A stretch of 64,000 bases of DNA, from contig CAYZCL010000175.1 in the NCBI GenBank assembly GCA_964476595.1, positions 36,433 through 100,432 of the forward strand, given 5' to 3'. Source of the stretch: JALSRD01 sp964476595. GTDB lineage: Bacteria > Desulfobacterota > Desulfobacteria > Desulfobacterales > JALSRD01. Below are positions 36,238 through 45,048 of the stretch, piece by piece. Under the pieces are notes generated by a model. That model did no database searches, was not told the DNA's origin, and saw only the letters and a program-made list of their open reading frames with translations. Within the stretch, counting starts at the first letter, position 1. Every line of letters begins with the position of its first letter. The translations under genes and the position numbers were made by a program.

Positions 36238-37148
36238 GCATGATCAACGGCATCGACACGGCGCCTTTCCGGCACCTGTACCCCTTCGAGTCCCACTTTG
36301 CCGAGGTCAACGGGTGGCGGATGCACTACCTCGACGAAGGCCAGGGGCCGCCGGTGGTCATGCTGCACGGCAACCCGACTTGGTCCTTTTACTACCGCAA
36401 GCTGGTGCTGCGCCTGCGGGACCGCTTCCGCACCATCGTTCCGGACCACATCGGCTGCGGCCTGTCGGACAAACCCACGGCCAGCCGCTACCCTTTCCGC
36501 CTGCGGCGCCGGGTGGACGATTTTGCGGCGCTCATGGCGCATTTGGACATCGACGAGAAAGTCTTCCTGGTGCTGCACGACTGGGGGGGCATGATCGGCA
36601 TGGCCTGGGCCGTCGAACACCCCGAACGAGTCGCCGGGCTGGTGGTCACCAACACGGCGGCCTTCCTGCCGCCCGCCGGCAGGCGTCTGCCCCTGCGCCT
36701 GCAGGTCATCCGCCGCGGCGGCCCGCTGGCCGCCGGCCTGGTGCTGGGATTGAACCTGTTCGCCTGGCCGGCGATCTACATGGCGCCGACCAGGCGCCTG
36801 GCGCCCGATGTACGCAAAGGCCTGCTGGCGCCCTACGGCCGTCCCCGCCACCGGCTGGCGACGCTGTGGTTCGTGCGCGACATCCCGCTGGCACCCGGAG
36901 ACGCCGGTTACGAACTGGTCCGCGGCGTGGACCGGCGGGTGTCGCGTTTCGCCGCCCTGCCGGCCCTGATCTGCTGGGGAATGCGCGATTTCGTTTTCGA
37001 CCGCCACTACCTGGCCGAGTGGCACCGCCGCCTGCCGCAGGCCGCGGTGCAGCGCTTCTGGGACGCGGGCCACTACCTGATGGAAGACGCCGGCGACCGG
37101 GTAACCGCGCACATCCGTGATTTTCTTTTAACCAGCGGATCTGAATGA
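36234..37148 (+). CDS. oleB: OleB-like alpha/beta hydrolase, beta-lactone decarboxylase
   Basis: A 304-residue protein of the haloalkane-dehalogenase-like branch of alpha/beta hydrolases. HGNPTWSFYYRKL carries the oxyanion region, the nucleophile aspartate lies in LHDWGGMIGMAWA and the histidine in DAGHYLMED. In the Ole pathway OleB splits CO2 from the beta-lactone made by OleC and releases the cis-olefin. Identification as OleB rather than a dehalogenase rests on the place between oleA and oleC. The start overlaps the oleA stop by 4 bases. Confidence 0.87.
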   Translation: MSMINGIDTAPFRHLYPFESHFAEVNGWRMHYLDEGQGPPVVMLHGNPTWSFYYRKLVLRLRDRFRTIVPDHIGCGLSDKPTASRYPFRLRRRVDDFAALMAHLDIDEKVFLVLHDWGGMIGMAWAVEHPERVAGLVVTNTAAFLPPAGRRLPLRLQVIRRGGPLAAGLVLGLNLFAWPAIYMAPTRRLAPDVRKGLLAPYGRPRHRLATLWFVRDIPLAPGDAGYELVRGVDRRVSRFAALPALICWGMRDFVFDRHYLAEWHRRLPQAAVQRFWDAGHYLMEDAGDRVTAHIRDFLLTSGSE

Positions 37149-37191
37149 CCTTCTTTCTTCAGACTTCCGAATCACCATACGGCAGGTTCTC

Positions 37192-38841
37192 ATGACGGAT
37201 CTTTTCAACATCGCCCAGCTGCTGCGGCGGCGTGCCGCCGAACAGCCCTACACCCGCGCCGTGGTCACCCCCTGCGGCCGCGATTCCCTGGGTCGCGTGA
37301 TCTACGGACAGCTGACCTTTGCGCAGCTGGACCGCGAGTCCGACGACCTGGCCCGCGGACTCAGGGCCGTCGGCATCACGCCCGGCAAGCGCACCATCCT
37401 GATGGTGACGCCGGGGGCCGATTTTTTCATCCTGACGTTCGCCCTCTTCAAGGCCGGCGCCGTGCCGGTGGTGGTCGACCCGGGTATGGGGGTCAAGCGA
37501 ATGCTGAGCTGCCTGCAGTCCAGCCGCGCCGGCGCCTTCATCGGGATTCCCAAGGCCCATCTGCTGCGCAAGCGCTACCCGAAATTCTTCGTCGGCATCT
37601 CCACCTGGATCACGGTCGGCCGGCGGTGGTTCTGGGGCGGTCACACCCTGGACGCGCTCTTTCGCCCGTCGGACGAGCCGTTTCCCATGGCCGAGACGCG
37701 CGCCGGGGACACGGCCGCCATCCTCTTCACCACCGGCAGTACGGGGCCCGCCAAGGGGGTGATCTACACCCACGGCAATTTCCGCGCCCAGATCGAGGAG
37801 ATCCGCCGGGCCTTCGACATCCAGCCCGGGGAGATCGACCTGCCGACATTCCCGCTGTTCGCCCTCTTCGATCCGGCCCTGGGCATGACCGCCGTGATTC
37901 CGGACATGGACTTCACGCGCCCCGCGCAGGTCGACGCCCGCAAGATCATCGAGGCCGTCGAAAACCAGGGGGTCACCAACATGTTCGCCTCCCCCGCCCT
38001 GCTCGACCGCGTGGGACGCTACGGCCGGCAGCAGGGTATCCGCCTGCCGCCCCTCAAACGGGTGGTCTCGGCCGGGGCGCCGGTGTACCCGGACAACATC
38101 GCGCGCTTCGCCGCCATGCTGACCGGGGGCGCCCAGATTCACACGCCCTACGGCGCCACCGAGGCCGTTCCGGTGACCTCCATCGGCAGCGACGAGATCC
38201 TGGGCGAAACCCGCCGCCTGAGCGAGCAGGGCTACGGCATGTGCGTCGGCCGGCCCCTGGAAGGCCTCGAGGTGCGCATCATCACGGTCACAGACACGCC
38301 CATCGAGCACTGGTCGGAGTCGCTGGCCCTGCCTTCCGGCGAGATCGGCGAGATCGCCGTGCGCGGGGACCTGGTCACCCGCCACTACTTCCGCAACGCC
38401 AAGGCCGACGCACTGGCCAAGATCGCCGACGACGACGGCTTCTGGCACCGCATGGGAGACCTGGGCTGGCAGGACAAGAAGGGCCGCATCTGGTTCTGCG
38501 GGCGCAAGTCCCACCGGGTCGTCACGGCCTCGGAGACGCTCTACACGATTCCCTGCGAGTCGATCTTCAACGCCCACCCCGCGGTGTTTCGCAGCGCTCT
38601 GGTGGGCGTGGGCCCCCGCGGCCGCCAGAAACCCGTGATCTGCATCGAGATCGCCCGCACCGGGGAGACGGTGGACAGAAACGAACTGCGCGACGAACTG
38701 CTGGCCCTGGCCGCCGAACACCCCCTGACAGCGCCCATCCAGGTGGTGCTTTTCCACCCCGACTTTCCGGTTGACATCCGCCACAACTCGAAGATATTTC
38801 GTGAGAAACTGGCCCGCTGGGCCGAAGCCGAGCTGTCCTGA
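37192..38841 (+). CDS. oleC: OleC-like AMP-dependent beta-lactone synthetase
   Basis: A 549-residue adenylate-forming enzyme with the AMP-binding signature LFTTGSTGPAKGVIYTH, the adenine motif PYGATEAVPV and the hinge region MGDLGWQDKKGRIWF. OleC activates the beta-hydroxy acid with ATP and closes it to a beta-lactone for OleB. General fatty acyl-CoA ligases look similar, so the call leans on the oleA-oleB neighbours, the length and the C-terminal GRKSHRVVT segment typical of OleC. GGCAGG stands before the ATG. No gene for OleD, the NADPH-dependent ketone reductase that acts between OleA and OleC, is present in this window. Confidence 0.87.
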   Translation: MTDLFNIAQLLRRRAAEQPYTRAVVTPCGRDSLGRVIYGQLTFAQLDRESDDLARGLRAVGITPGKRTILMVTPGADFFILTFALFKAGAVPVVVDPGMGVKRMLSCLQSSRAGAFIGIPKAHLLRKRYPKFFVGISTWITVGRRWFWGGHTLDALFRPSDEPFPMAETRAGDTAAILFTTGSTGPAKGVIYTHGNFRAQIEEIRRAFDIQPGEIDLPTFPLFALFDPALGMTAVIPDMDFTRPAQVDARKIIEAVENQGVTNMFASPALLDRVGRYGRQQGIRLPPLKRVVSAGAPVYPDNIARFAAMLTGGAQIHTPYGATEAVPVTSIGSDEILGETRRLSEQGYGMCVGRPLEGLEVRIITVTDTPIEHWSESLALPSGEIGEIAVRGDLVTRHYFRNAKADALAKIADDDGFWHRMGDLGWQDKKGRIWFCGRKSHRVVTASETLYTIPCESIFNAHPAVFRSALVGVGPRGRQKPVICIEIARTGETVDRNELRDELLALAAEHPLTAPIQVVLFHPDFPVDIRHNSKIFREKLARWAEAELS

Positions 38842-38892
38842 CGGCCCGCACGATCCGGCGCGTCGCCCATTGCCAACGCAAGGAGGTTGCCC

Positions 38893-39249
38893 ATGACCCG
38901 TCCCGTGCTTATACTGATTGTCATCGTTATGGCCGTTTTCACCGGCTTTCACATTCTGGGGAAAGTCAGGGGGCGGCCGGCCGCGGGTCCGCGGGACCTC
39001 CTCTCGCCCGCCGGCGCCCACGCCGCTTCGGTACGCCGGGTGACCGGCACCGCCACCGAAGATCCCCTGGTCGAACTTCGCCGCGAGGTCAAGGCCCTCA
39101 AGGCCGCCGGCACGGCGGCCGGCGATCCCGTGGTCAAGAGCTTGGACCTGATCACAGCCAAGCTCACGGATATCGAACGCCGCCTGCGTGCCCTGGAGCA
39201 GCGGGCGGCACGCGAGGACTACCGGCAGAAGATGCTGGACAAACACTGA
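38893..39249 (+). CDS. Small single-pass membrane protein with coiled coil
   Basis: A 118-residue protein: a hydrophobic N-terminal segment (VLILIVIVMAVFTGFHIL) that is a signal anchor, then a linker rich in Ala, Gly and Arg, and a C-terminal coiled coil (LDLITAKLTDIERRLRALEQ). AGGAGG at 38881-38886 fixes the ATG at 38893. It follows oleC by about 50 bases and precedes the DJ-1-like gene by 14. Function unknown; an anchoring or scaffold role for the lipid enzymes is possible but only a guess. Confidence 0.7.
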   Translation: MTRPVLILIVIVMAVFTGFHILGKVRGRPAAGPRDLLSPAGAHAASVRRVTGTATEDPLVELRREVKALKAAGTAAGDPVVKSLDLITAKLTDIERRLRALEQRAAREDYRQKMLDKH

Positions 39250-39263
39250 AAGAGGAGCCCGTC

Positions 39264-39785
39264 ATGGAATTGCAAGGCAAAAAAGTGCTCATACTGGTCG
39301 AAGAGATGTTCAACATTCACGAGTTCTGGTACCCCTACTACCGGCTGCAGGAAGCCGGGGCCCGGGTCACGGTGGTGGGATCGGGCAGCGCCATGATCTA
39401 CAACGGCAAGGACGGCACCACGGTCAAGCCGGATACCGAAGCCGGCAAGGTCCCGGCCGCGGACTACGACGGCGTCGTCATTCCCGGCGGCTACGCCCCG
39501 GACATGATGCGCCGCCACCCGGCCATGGTCAAACTGGTGCGCGAGATGTTCGATGCCGGCAAGGTGGTGGCCGCCATCTGCCACGCCGGCTGGATGCTGG
39601 CCTCGGCCGACGTGCTCAGGGGCAAAAGGATGACCTCGTTTTTTGCTATCCGGGACGACGTGGTCAACGCCGGGGCCGAATGGGTGGACGAGGAGGTCGT
39701 GGTGGACGGCAACCTGATCACCAGCCGCACCCCCGACGACCTGCCCGCCTTCCTGCGCGCCATCATCGCGGCGCTGAAAGGCTGA
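39264..39785 (+). CDS. DJ-1/PfpI-family protein
   Basis: A 173-residue class I glutamine amidotransferase-like protein. The nucleophile elbow cysteine is in AAICHAGWMLASADVL and the conserved glutamate in LVEEMFN. PfpI-type members are described as proteases, deglycases or chaperones; the true activity is uncertain. It ends about 50 bases before a strong terminator, so it is the last gene of the rightward unit that may begin at pfaC. Confidence 0.85.
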   Translation: MELQGKKVLILVEEMFNIHEFWYPYYRLQEAGARVTVVGSGSAMIYNGKDGTTVKPDTEAGKVPAADYDGVVIPGGYAPDMMRRHPAMVKLVREMFDAGKVVAAICHAGWMLASADVLRGKRMTSFFAIRDDVVNAGAEWVDEEVVVDGNLITSRTPDDLPAFLRAIIAALKG

Positions 39786-39836
39786 CGGCCGCCGGCGTCG
39801 TTCCGAAAGAACCGAAATCCTTCCGCGCAGCGTGCA

Positions 39837-39882
39837 GAAACCCCGCCGGGCGTGCCCATCCGCCCACTGCGGGGTTTCTTTT
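39837..39882 (+). terminator. Intrinsic terminator after the DJ-1-like gene
   Basis: GAAACCCCGC pairs with GCGGGGTTTC over 10 perfect pairs with a 22-base loop, followed by TTTT. It closes the pfaC-ole-DJ-1 transcription unit just before the convergent inositol-phosphate synthase gene. Confidence 0.85.
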
Positions 39883-39911
39883 GCGGCGATCTGCCACCGC
39901 CCGTCGGCGGA

Positions 39912-41261
39912 TCACGCCGACTCGTAGTAGTCCAGCCCGGAGTGATCGATGACCTCCTCGCCGCGGATGATGCGCAGCGTGTTGCGCAGTTTCTTGTCCT
40001 GGGCGAAGAGGTCGTTGACGGGCGACAGGTCCGGGCGGCACATGGGGGCCTTGAAGTAGAACGAGAGCCACTCCTGGATGCCGCCCATGCCGGCACGGGC
40101 GGCCAGATCGAGGAAAAGCACGATGTCCAGCGCCACGGGCGCCGCCAGGATGGAGTCGCGGCACAGGAAGTTGATCTTGAGCTGCATGGGCTGTCCCAGC
40201 CAGCCGCGGATGTCGATGTTGTCCCAGCCCTCCTTGGCGTCCCCCCGGGGCGGGTAGTACTCGATGCGGATCTTGTGGTAGTAGTCGCCGTAGAGGTCCG
40301 GGTAGAGGTCGTCCTGCAGGATGCTGGTCAGCACGGACCCCTTGGTGACCTCCTTGGAACGGAAGGAATCGGGATCGTCGAGCACCTCGCCGTCGCGGTT
40401 TCCCAGGATGTTGCTCGAAAACCAGCCGTCCAGTCCCAGCATGCGCGCCTTGAGCCCCGGCGCGATGATGGTCTTGATGAGTGTCTGGCCGGTCTTGAAA
40501 TCCTTGCCGGCGATGGGCACGTTGTTGCGGGCGGCCAGTTCAGTCAGCGCCGGGATATCCGCCGACAGGTTGGGCGACCCGTTGGCGTAGGGCACGCCCA
40601 TGCGGATGGCGGCGTAGGCGTAGACCATGGAGGGCGGTATGATGGAGAGGTTTTCCCGCAGCGCGGCCTCCAGCCCCTCGATGGTCTGGAAGGCCTCGTG
40701 GTCCATGACCTCCTGGTAGCTCTCGGTGGACCCGCACCAGCACATCACCAGGCGCTGCAGCCCGTGCTTTTCGCGAAAATTCTCGATGTCGCGCATCACC
40801 ATCTCGGCCAGTGCCATCTTGTTGTCCGCCTTCTTGACATTCGGCCCGTCGAGCTTCTTGACGAAGGCGTGGTCGAAAACGGCCGGCCACGGCTGGATGG
40901 CCTCCAGTTCCGATTGCACGGCGGCCAGCTCCGTCTCGGGAATGACCCCGCTGGTCAGCGCCGCCTGGTAGCAGTTGTCTTCGTAGATGTCCCAGCCGCC
41001 GAAAACCAGGTCCTCGAGGTTCGCCAGGGGCACGAACTCGCGGATCAGCGGGTAGCGGGGGGCGTCCCTCTTCCCCAGCCGGATACGCGACATCTGGGTC
41101 ACCGAACCGAAAGGCTTGGATCTTCCGGCATTGACCAGCAGAACACCGGCGATGAGGGTGGAACTGACGGCGCCCATGCCCGGCAGCAAGACGCCCAGCC
41201 GCCCCTCGGCCGGCGCGATTTCCTTTTTCAGTCCGCGATACTCGTAGGTGGCTTCATTCAT
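39912..41261 (-). CDS. ino1: Myo-inositol-1-phosphate synthase
   Basis: A 449-residue NAD-dependent enzyme that cyclises glucose 6-phosphate to myo-inositol 1-phosphate. The Rossmann start reads LGVLLPGMGAVSSTLIAGVL, and later family segments include CWCGSTES, AIRMGVPYANGSPNLSADIP, AGKDFKTGQTLIKTIIAPGL and SSNILGNRDGEVL. The product can feed phosphatidylinositol, other inositol lipids or compatible solutes. It is a single-gene unit convergent with the lipid operon, so a link to membrane lipid tailoring is possible. The start MNEATYEY at 41261 has GGAGAG upstream. Confidence 0.93.
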   Translation of the reverse strand: MNEATYEYRGLKKEIAPAEGRLGVLLPGMGAVSSTLIAGVLLVNAGRSKPFGSVTQMSRIRLGKRDAPRYPLIREFVPLANLEDLVFGGWDIYEDNCYQAALTSGVIPETELAAVQSELEAIQPWPAVFDHAFVKKLDGPNVKKADNKMALAEMVMRDIENFREKHGLQRLVMCWCGSTESYQEVMDHEAFQTIEGLEAALRENLSIIPPSMVYAYAAIRMGVPYANGSPNLSADIPALTELAARNNVPIAGKDFKTGQTLIKTIIAPGLKARMLGLDGWFSSNILGNRDGEVLDDPDSFRSKEVTKGSVLTSILQDDLYPDLYGDYYHKIRIEYYPPRGDAKEGWDNIDIRGWLGQPMQLKINFLCRDSILAAPVALDIVLFLDLAARAGMGGIQEWLSFYFKAPMCRPDLSPVNDLFAQDKKLRNTLRIIRGEEVIDHSGLDYYESA

Positions 41262-41548
41262 GACACTCTCCGCTTGTGTGGGATGAATCGGATCTCGCTG
41301 ATTTTCCGCGGTATTCCGGCGCTGCCGGCCCGAGAAAAATCCGCCGTGACGCTTCCCACCCTTTAGCACATTGCCCGTTGGTATGCCAGTGGCAACTGGG
41401 GTCGACCCGGGGCTCTTGCAGGTCGCCGCCGGCATCTCGGATGGGTGCCTCCTTTCGGATCCGGGTCCCCCCGTGGAGGAGGGCCGGACAGGCATGTATT
41501 CCACCTGTAACGATTGCCTTCGACTGCCCGGGAAGCCGGGACAAAGTT

Positions 41549-44251
41549 TCAGTCTGGGCGGTAGCGGGCGTCCAGGATGACCACCCGGCCGCGGTCGCGG
41601 TCGCTGCGGATCAGGCGGCCGATACCCTGCTGCAGCTTGATCTGCTTGTCGTAGTGGTAGCGCCGCCAGTAGCGTTCGGGCGTCAGCAGCGCCCGGCGGG
41701 CCTGCTGCACCGGGTCGCGGGGGGAGGGATACGGGATGCGCGTGATGATGACCTGCGTCAGGGTGTCGCCTTTGAAGTCCACGCCGTACCAGAAGGTGTC
41801 CACGCCCAGCAGGACGCTTTGGTGCACCGAGCGGAACGCTTCGCACAGGCCCACCGTGGGCATGCCTGGTCGCTGGATCAGCAGGGGGAAACCGTCGGCC
41901 AGCACGCGGCGCTCGATGCGCCCGGCCACGTGCTGCAGGTCGCTGTAACTGGAAAACAGCACCAGGGTGCGCCCCTGGTTCTCGCGGATCAGCCTCGGGA
42001 GGATGTCGACCACCCACTCGAGCCAGGCCGCCTTGTTGCCGTACTTGCCGTTCAGGGCGCCGTCGGGCACCACGATCCGCCGGTGGCGGTCGTCGAAGGG
42101 TGAGGCGATGGTTTTGAAGACCACCGGGTGCGACGTTCCGTCATCCGCTTCCCGGTCCGCCTCCCGGTCGATCCCTACGATCTCGGCAAAGGCGTCGAAA
42201 CGCTCCTTGTAGCGCAGGGTGGCGGCGGTGTAGACGATGGCGCGTCGAAGGCGGTGAATGTTTTCGCCGATAATGTCGCCCACCTCCACCGGCGCGGCGC
42301 CGAGGATGAAGTGCCGGCGTCGCAGATAGCAGGTCAGCACGCTGCCCTGCAGATCGGCGCGCCGCCCGATGAGCGCCATGTTTTCGCCGTACTCGGTCAG
42401 CAGGCGCAGTTCCGAACGGATCTTGCCGGCCGTGCGGTAGACGATTCTAAGCTGCCGGCGACGCTCCTCGGTGAGCAGTTCCTCCACGGCGTCGCTCACG
42501 CTGCCGGCGGCCGACGCGATGCAGGTGGTGTGCCGTTTCAGCCGCCCCTCGCGGTAGCGGGGGTGTTCGGCCGGTACCGCCACCTCCTCCATGCGCCGCG
42601 CGCCGCGCATGACTGCCGTCAGGGCGTCGCGCAGTTCGGCGATGCCGTCGCGCACGTCCGCCAGTCCCTGCAGGGCCGTTTCGACGGCCGCGGCCGCCTC
42701 CCCGGCCGCGTGTCGCTGAAAACGGTAAAGGGATCGTTCCAGGTAGTTTGCGGCGCGCACGGCCTGGCCCGAGTCGGCCTCGGTGCGGAAGGCACCGCGC
42801 ACGGCGGATTCGAAGTGGTTGGCCTCGTCGATGATGCAGTAGGGATACAGGCCGTTGAGCATGGTGTCCTGGTCCATCAGCGCCAGCTTGTGATGATTGG
42901 TGATCACCAGGCGGGCGTTCTGGGCCCGGGCGGTGGCCACCTGTGCGGGGCAGCGACGGTGCTTGACGGTGCAGCCCGTGCGCGCCGACACCAGCGCCAC
43001 CGTCTGGGACAGCTGCCCGCTTTCGTCGAGTACCTCCCGGATGCGCGCGCCGACAGCGTCCAGGTCGGTTTCGGGAAAGTGCAGCACGGTGTTGAGCAGG
43101 TAGAGCCACACCAGCAGCTGCCGGCCGTCGCCGCTCTCCTCGTAGGTGTAGTCCAGCTTTTCGGCGCACACGTAGCTGGACTTGCCCTTGAGCAGGGCGT
43201 AAGGGATGTCAGCGTAAATGCGGAACTTCTCGCGGCTGAAGGTGATTTCGCGCTGGAAGATCTGTTCCTGGAGGCTCTTGGTGTAGGTGGAGATGACGAT
43301 CCGCGTGTCGGGATTGCGGCGCAGAAACTCCAGCGAAGGGATCAAGTAGCCCTGGGTCTTGCCGGTCCCCGTACCGGCCTCCAGGCACAGGATCTGTCCT
43401 TCGTTGAGGGCCGTGGCCACGGCGGCCGCGAACTCAGCCTGGGAGGGCCGAAACTGGAAACCGGCCTCGGCCTCCGCCAGAGACCGGAAGCGCTCTTCGA
43501 CCGTCTCGACGGGCACCGCCCGGCACTCGGCGGGCGGCTTCCTGGAGCGCGAAGCGAATTCGGCCAGGGGGAGAAACGCCTGCCAGTTGCCGGTGTCGGG
43601 CAGCGTGCAGGGGTCGAACAGGCCGCCGAAATACGCCCGGTAGCGCCGCGCGGCGTGGACGAAAACGTCGCCGAAGAGCGTGCGGCTCCTTTCCAGGAAG
43701 TAGCGCAGGACCGGAGCGCTGCGGCACTGCCGGTCCGACAGGCACCGGCCCGCGATGTGCCGCAGCAGGGCGATGCCCAGGTCCACCATTTCGGCGGCGG
43801 AGAAGCTGACCCGGCGGCGCGGTTTGCCCATGAGGTGTTCCCACAGACGCTTGGGGGTATGGGCGTCGAGCTGCGGCAGGAAGAACTCGGCGGCAAAGCC
43901 CAGGTCCACGCAACGCGGTACCCGGCAGAAGGCCGTCAATTCGCGCTGCTGCCGGCGGGGCGAGAAGGTCAGCACGAACGGCTGCCCGTTCAGGAATTCA
44001 GCCGTGGCCTCCCGGGCTTCGGCCGGATCGGGCGCCCGGGCCAGTTCCCGGCGCGAAAGTCCGGACCGGTGGCGCTCGCGGGCACCGAAGGCGCCGAAAC
44101 GAACGTGCGTGGCAAACCGTCGGGGGGGCTTGCCCGGTTCGAGAACGGCGGCCGCGATGCTGTAGATGCGGTTGCCGTTCCGGCTTTCGCCGCCCAGGTG
44201 GGCGAAAACCAGCGCCAGGGATGAGATCGGTCCTTCGCCGGGCGCCAGCAT
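41549..44251 (-). CDS. XPD/DinG-type ATP-dependent helicase
   Basis: A 900-residue superfamily 2 helicase. The N-terminal 285 residues are not helicase-like and I do not recognise a domain there. The helicase core has Walker A LEAGTGTGKTQGYL, motif II DEANH (the DEAH variant of the DinG/XPD group), LVITNHHKLALMD, and C-terminal motifs GVDTFWYGVDFKGDTL and QQGIGRLIRSDRDRG. Three cysteines in the iron-sulfur region (SYVC, then GCTVKHRRC) suggest a cluster, although the fourth ligand is not obvious. Probable role: DNA repair or R-loop removal. The ATG at 44251 lies 17 bases after the ferredoxin stop, suggesting an operon. Confidence 0.85.
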   Translation of the reverse strand: MLAPGEGPISSLALVFAHLGGESRNGNRIYSIAAAVLEPGKPPRRFATHVRFGAFGARERHRSGLSRRELARAPDPAEAREATAEFLNGQPFVLTFSPRRQQRELTAFCRVPRCVDLGFAAEFFLPQLDAHTPKRLWEHLMGKPRRRVSFSAAEMVDLGIALLRHIAGRCLSDRQCRSAPVLRYFLERSRTLFGDVFVHAARRYRAYFGGLFDPCTLPDTGNWQAFLPLAEFASRSRKPPAECRAVPVETVEERFRSLAEAEAGFQFRPSQAEFAAAVATALNEGQILCLEAGTGTGKTQGYLIPSLEFLRRNPDTRIVISTYTKSLQEQIFQREITFSREKFRIYADIPYALLKGKSSYVCAEKLDYTYEESGDGRQLLVWLYLLNTVLHFPETDLDAVGARIREVLDESGQLSQTVALVSARTGCTVKHRRCPAQVATARAQNARLVITNHHKLALMDQDTMLNGLYPYCIIDEANHFESAVRGAFRTEADSGQAVRAANYLERSLYRFQRHAAGEAAAAVETALQGLADVRDGIAELRDALTAVMRGARRMEEVAVPAEHPRYREGRLKRHTTCIASAAGSVSDAVEELLTEERRRQLRIVYRTAGKIRSELRLLTEYGENMALIGRRADLQGSVLTCYLRRRHFILGAAPVEVGDIIGENIHRLRRAIVYTAATLRYKERFDAFAEIVGIDREADREADDGTSHPVVFKTIASPFDDRHRRIVVPDGALNGKYGNKAAWLEWVVDILPRLIRENQGRTLVLFSSYSDLQHVAGRIERRVLADGFPLLIQRPGMPTVGLCEAFRSVHQSVLLGVDTFWYGVDFKGDTLTQVIITRIPYPSPRDPVQQARRALLTPERYWRRYHYDKQIKLQQGIGRLIRSDRDRGRVVILDARYRPD

Positions 44252-44268
44252 GTCGTTGGAAGGGCTCT

Positions 44269-44577
44269 TCACCCGCCGCTGGATTCGAGGATTTCTTCGA
44301 TTTTTTGCACAGTGACCGGGATGTTCCCGCCGGTGACGTCCGGGAATCGGATCCGCTGCGGGTAGATCACCACGTTGGCCCCTCGGGCGCACAGGCCCAG
44401 GCAGCCGGACCGGGACAGGCGCACCCGGGGTTTCCCGCCGCGTTGGGCGATCTTCTTTTTAAGGGTCGCCCGGATGGAAGGTCTGTCGACGTCGGCACAG
44501 GACTTGCGCACGCCGCCGCGGTCGTTGGTGCACACGAAAACGTGGCAGATGTACGGTGTCTGCCGCAGTTCGGTCAT
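44269..44577 (-). CDS. Thioredoxin-like [2Fe-2S] ferredoxin
   Basis: A 102-residue protein of the (2Fe-2S) ferredoxin family with a thioredoxin fold. Cluster ligands are likely the cysteines in HVFVCTNDRGG, KSCAD, and SGCLGLCARGANVVIYP. Such proteins carry electrons, or sense redox state, in anaerobes and occur alone or as domains of hydrogenase and NADH dehydrogenase subunits. It is placed between a membrane protein and an iron-sulfur helicase, all in one direction with short gaps. Confidence 0.88.
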   Translation of the reverse strand: MTELRQTPYICHVFVCTNDRGGVRKSCADVDRPSIRATLKKKIAQRGGKPRVRLSRSGCLGLCARGANVVIYPQRIRFPDVTGGNIPVTVQKIEEILESSGG

Positions 44578-44601
44578 TACACGCTCCTTTGCGTCCGCCC
44601 G

Positions 44602-45048
44602 TCACCCCTCCGCGCCGTGGGTCACCTTCCAGCACCCGCCGTAGTAGTGCAGGCTGGAGAGAAACAGCGCCCCGCCGATGGTTTCGTAGATCAGGGCCAG
44701 GGCGAAGCGGGGCATGGCGGAGTGGCGCAAAAAGATGCCCAGTGCGATCATCACCACGATGATCAGGTAACTCTTCCAGGCCTGGAAAGCGAAAAGACAA
44801 CGCTTCTCCGAGAAAGCGCACACGCGGGCAATGTTGCGGCGCGCAATCTTCACGAACCCGAAGCGGTAGACCGTCACGGCGGCCACCGCCCCCAGCAGGC
44901 CGAGCCACAGCGCGTGGCGCCCTCCGATGCCCGACAGCCAGTGCAGCGCCAGGCGGCAGAGCATGACCCCTACGGCGCTCCACATGAGCCCACCGATCAC
45001 GAGGTGCCAGTGCTTGGACACCGCCGGCTTGAGGCTTTCGATCTGCAT
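44602..45048 (-). CDS. Four-helix membrane protein of unknown function
   Basis: A 148-residue protein with four likely membrane helices (LVIGGLMWSAVGVMLCRLAL; LWLGLLGAVAAVTVYRFGF; SYLIIVVMIALGIFLRH; FALALIYETIGGALFLSSL) and a conserved-looking charged loop KIARRNIARVCAFSEKRCLF between helices 2 and 3. I do not recognise the family with certainty; similar small proteins are common in anaerobic deltaproteobacteria. GGAGAG precedes the ATG at 45048. It is first in the probable operon with the ferredoxin and helicase. Confidence 0.7.
   Translation of the reverse strand: MQIESLKPAVSKHWHLVIGGLMWSAVGVMLCRLALHWLSGIGGRHALWLGLLGAVAAVTVYRFGFVKIARRNIARVCAFSEKRCLFAFQAWKSYLIIVVMIALGIFLRHSAMPRFALALIYETIGGALFLSSLHYYGGCWKVTHGAEG

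Noticed and set aside
36234..37148. Haloalkane dehalogenase
   Set aside because: Fold and catalytic aspartate fit, but position between oleA and oleC makes OleB the better call.
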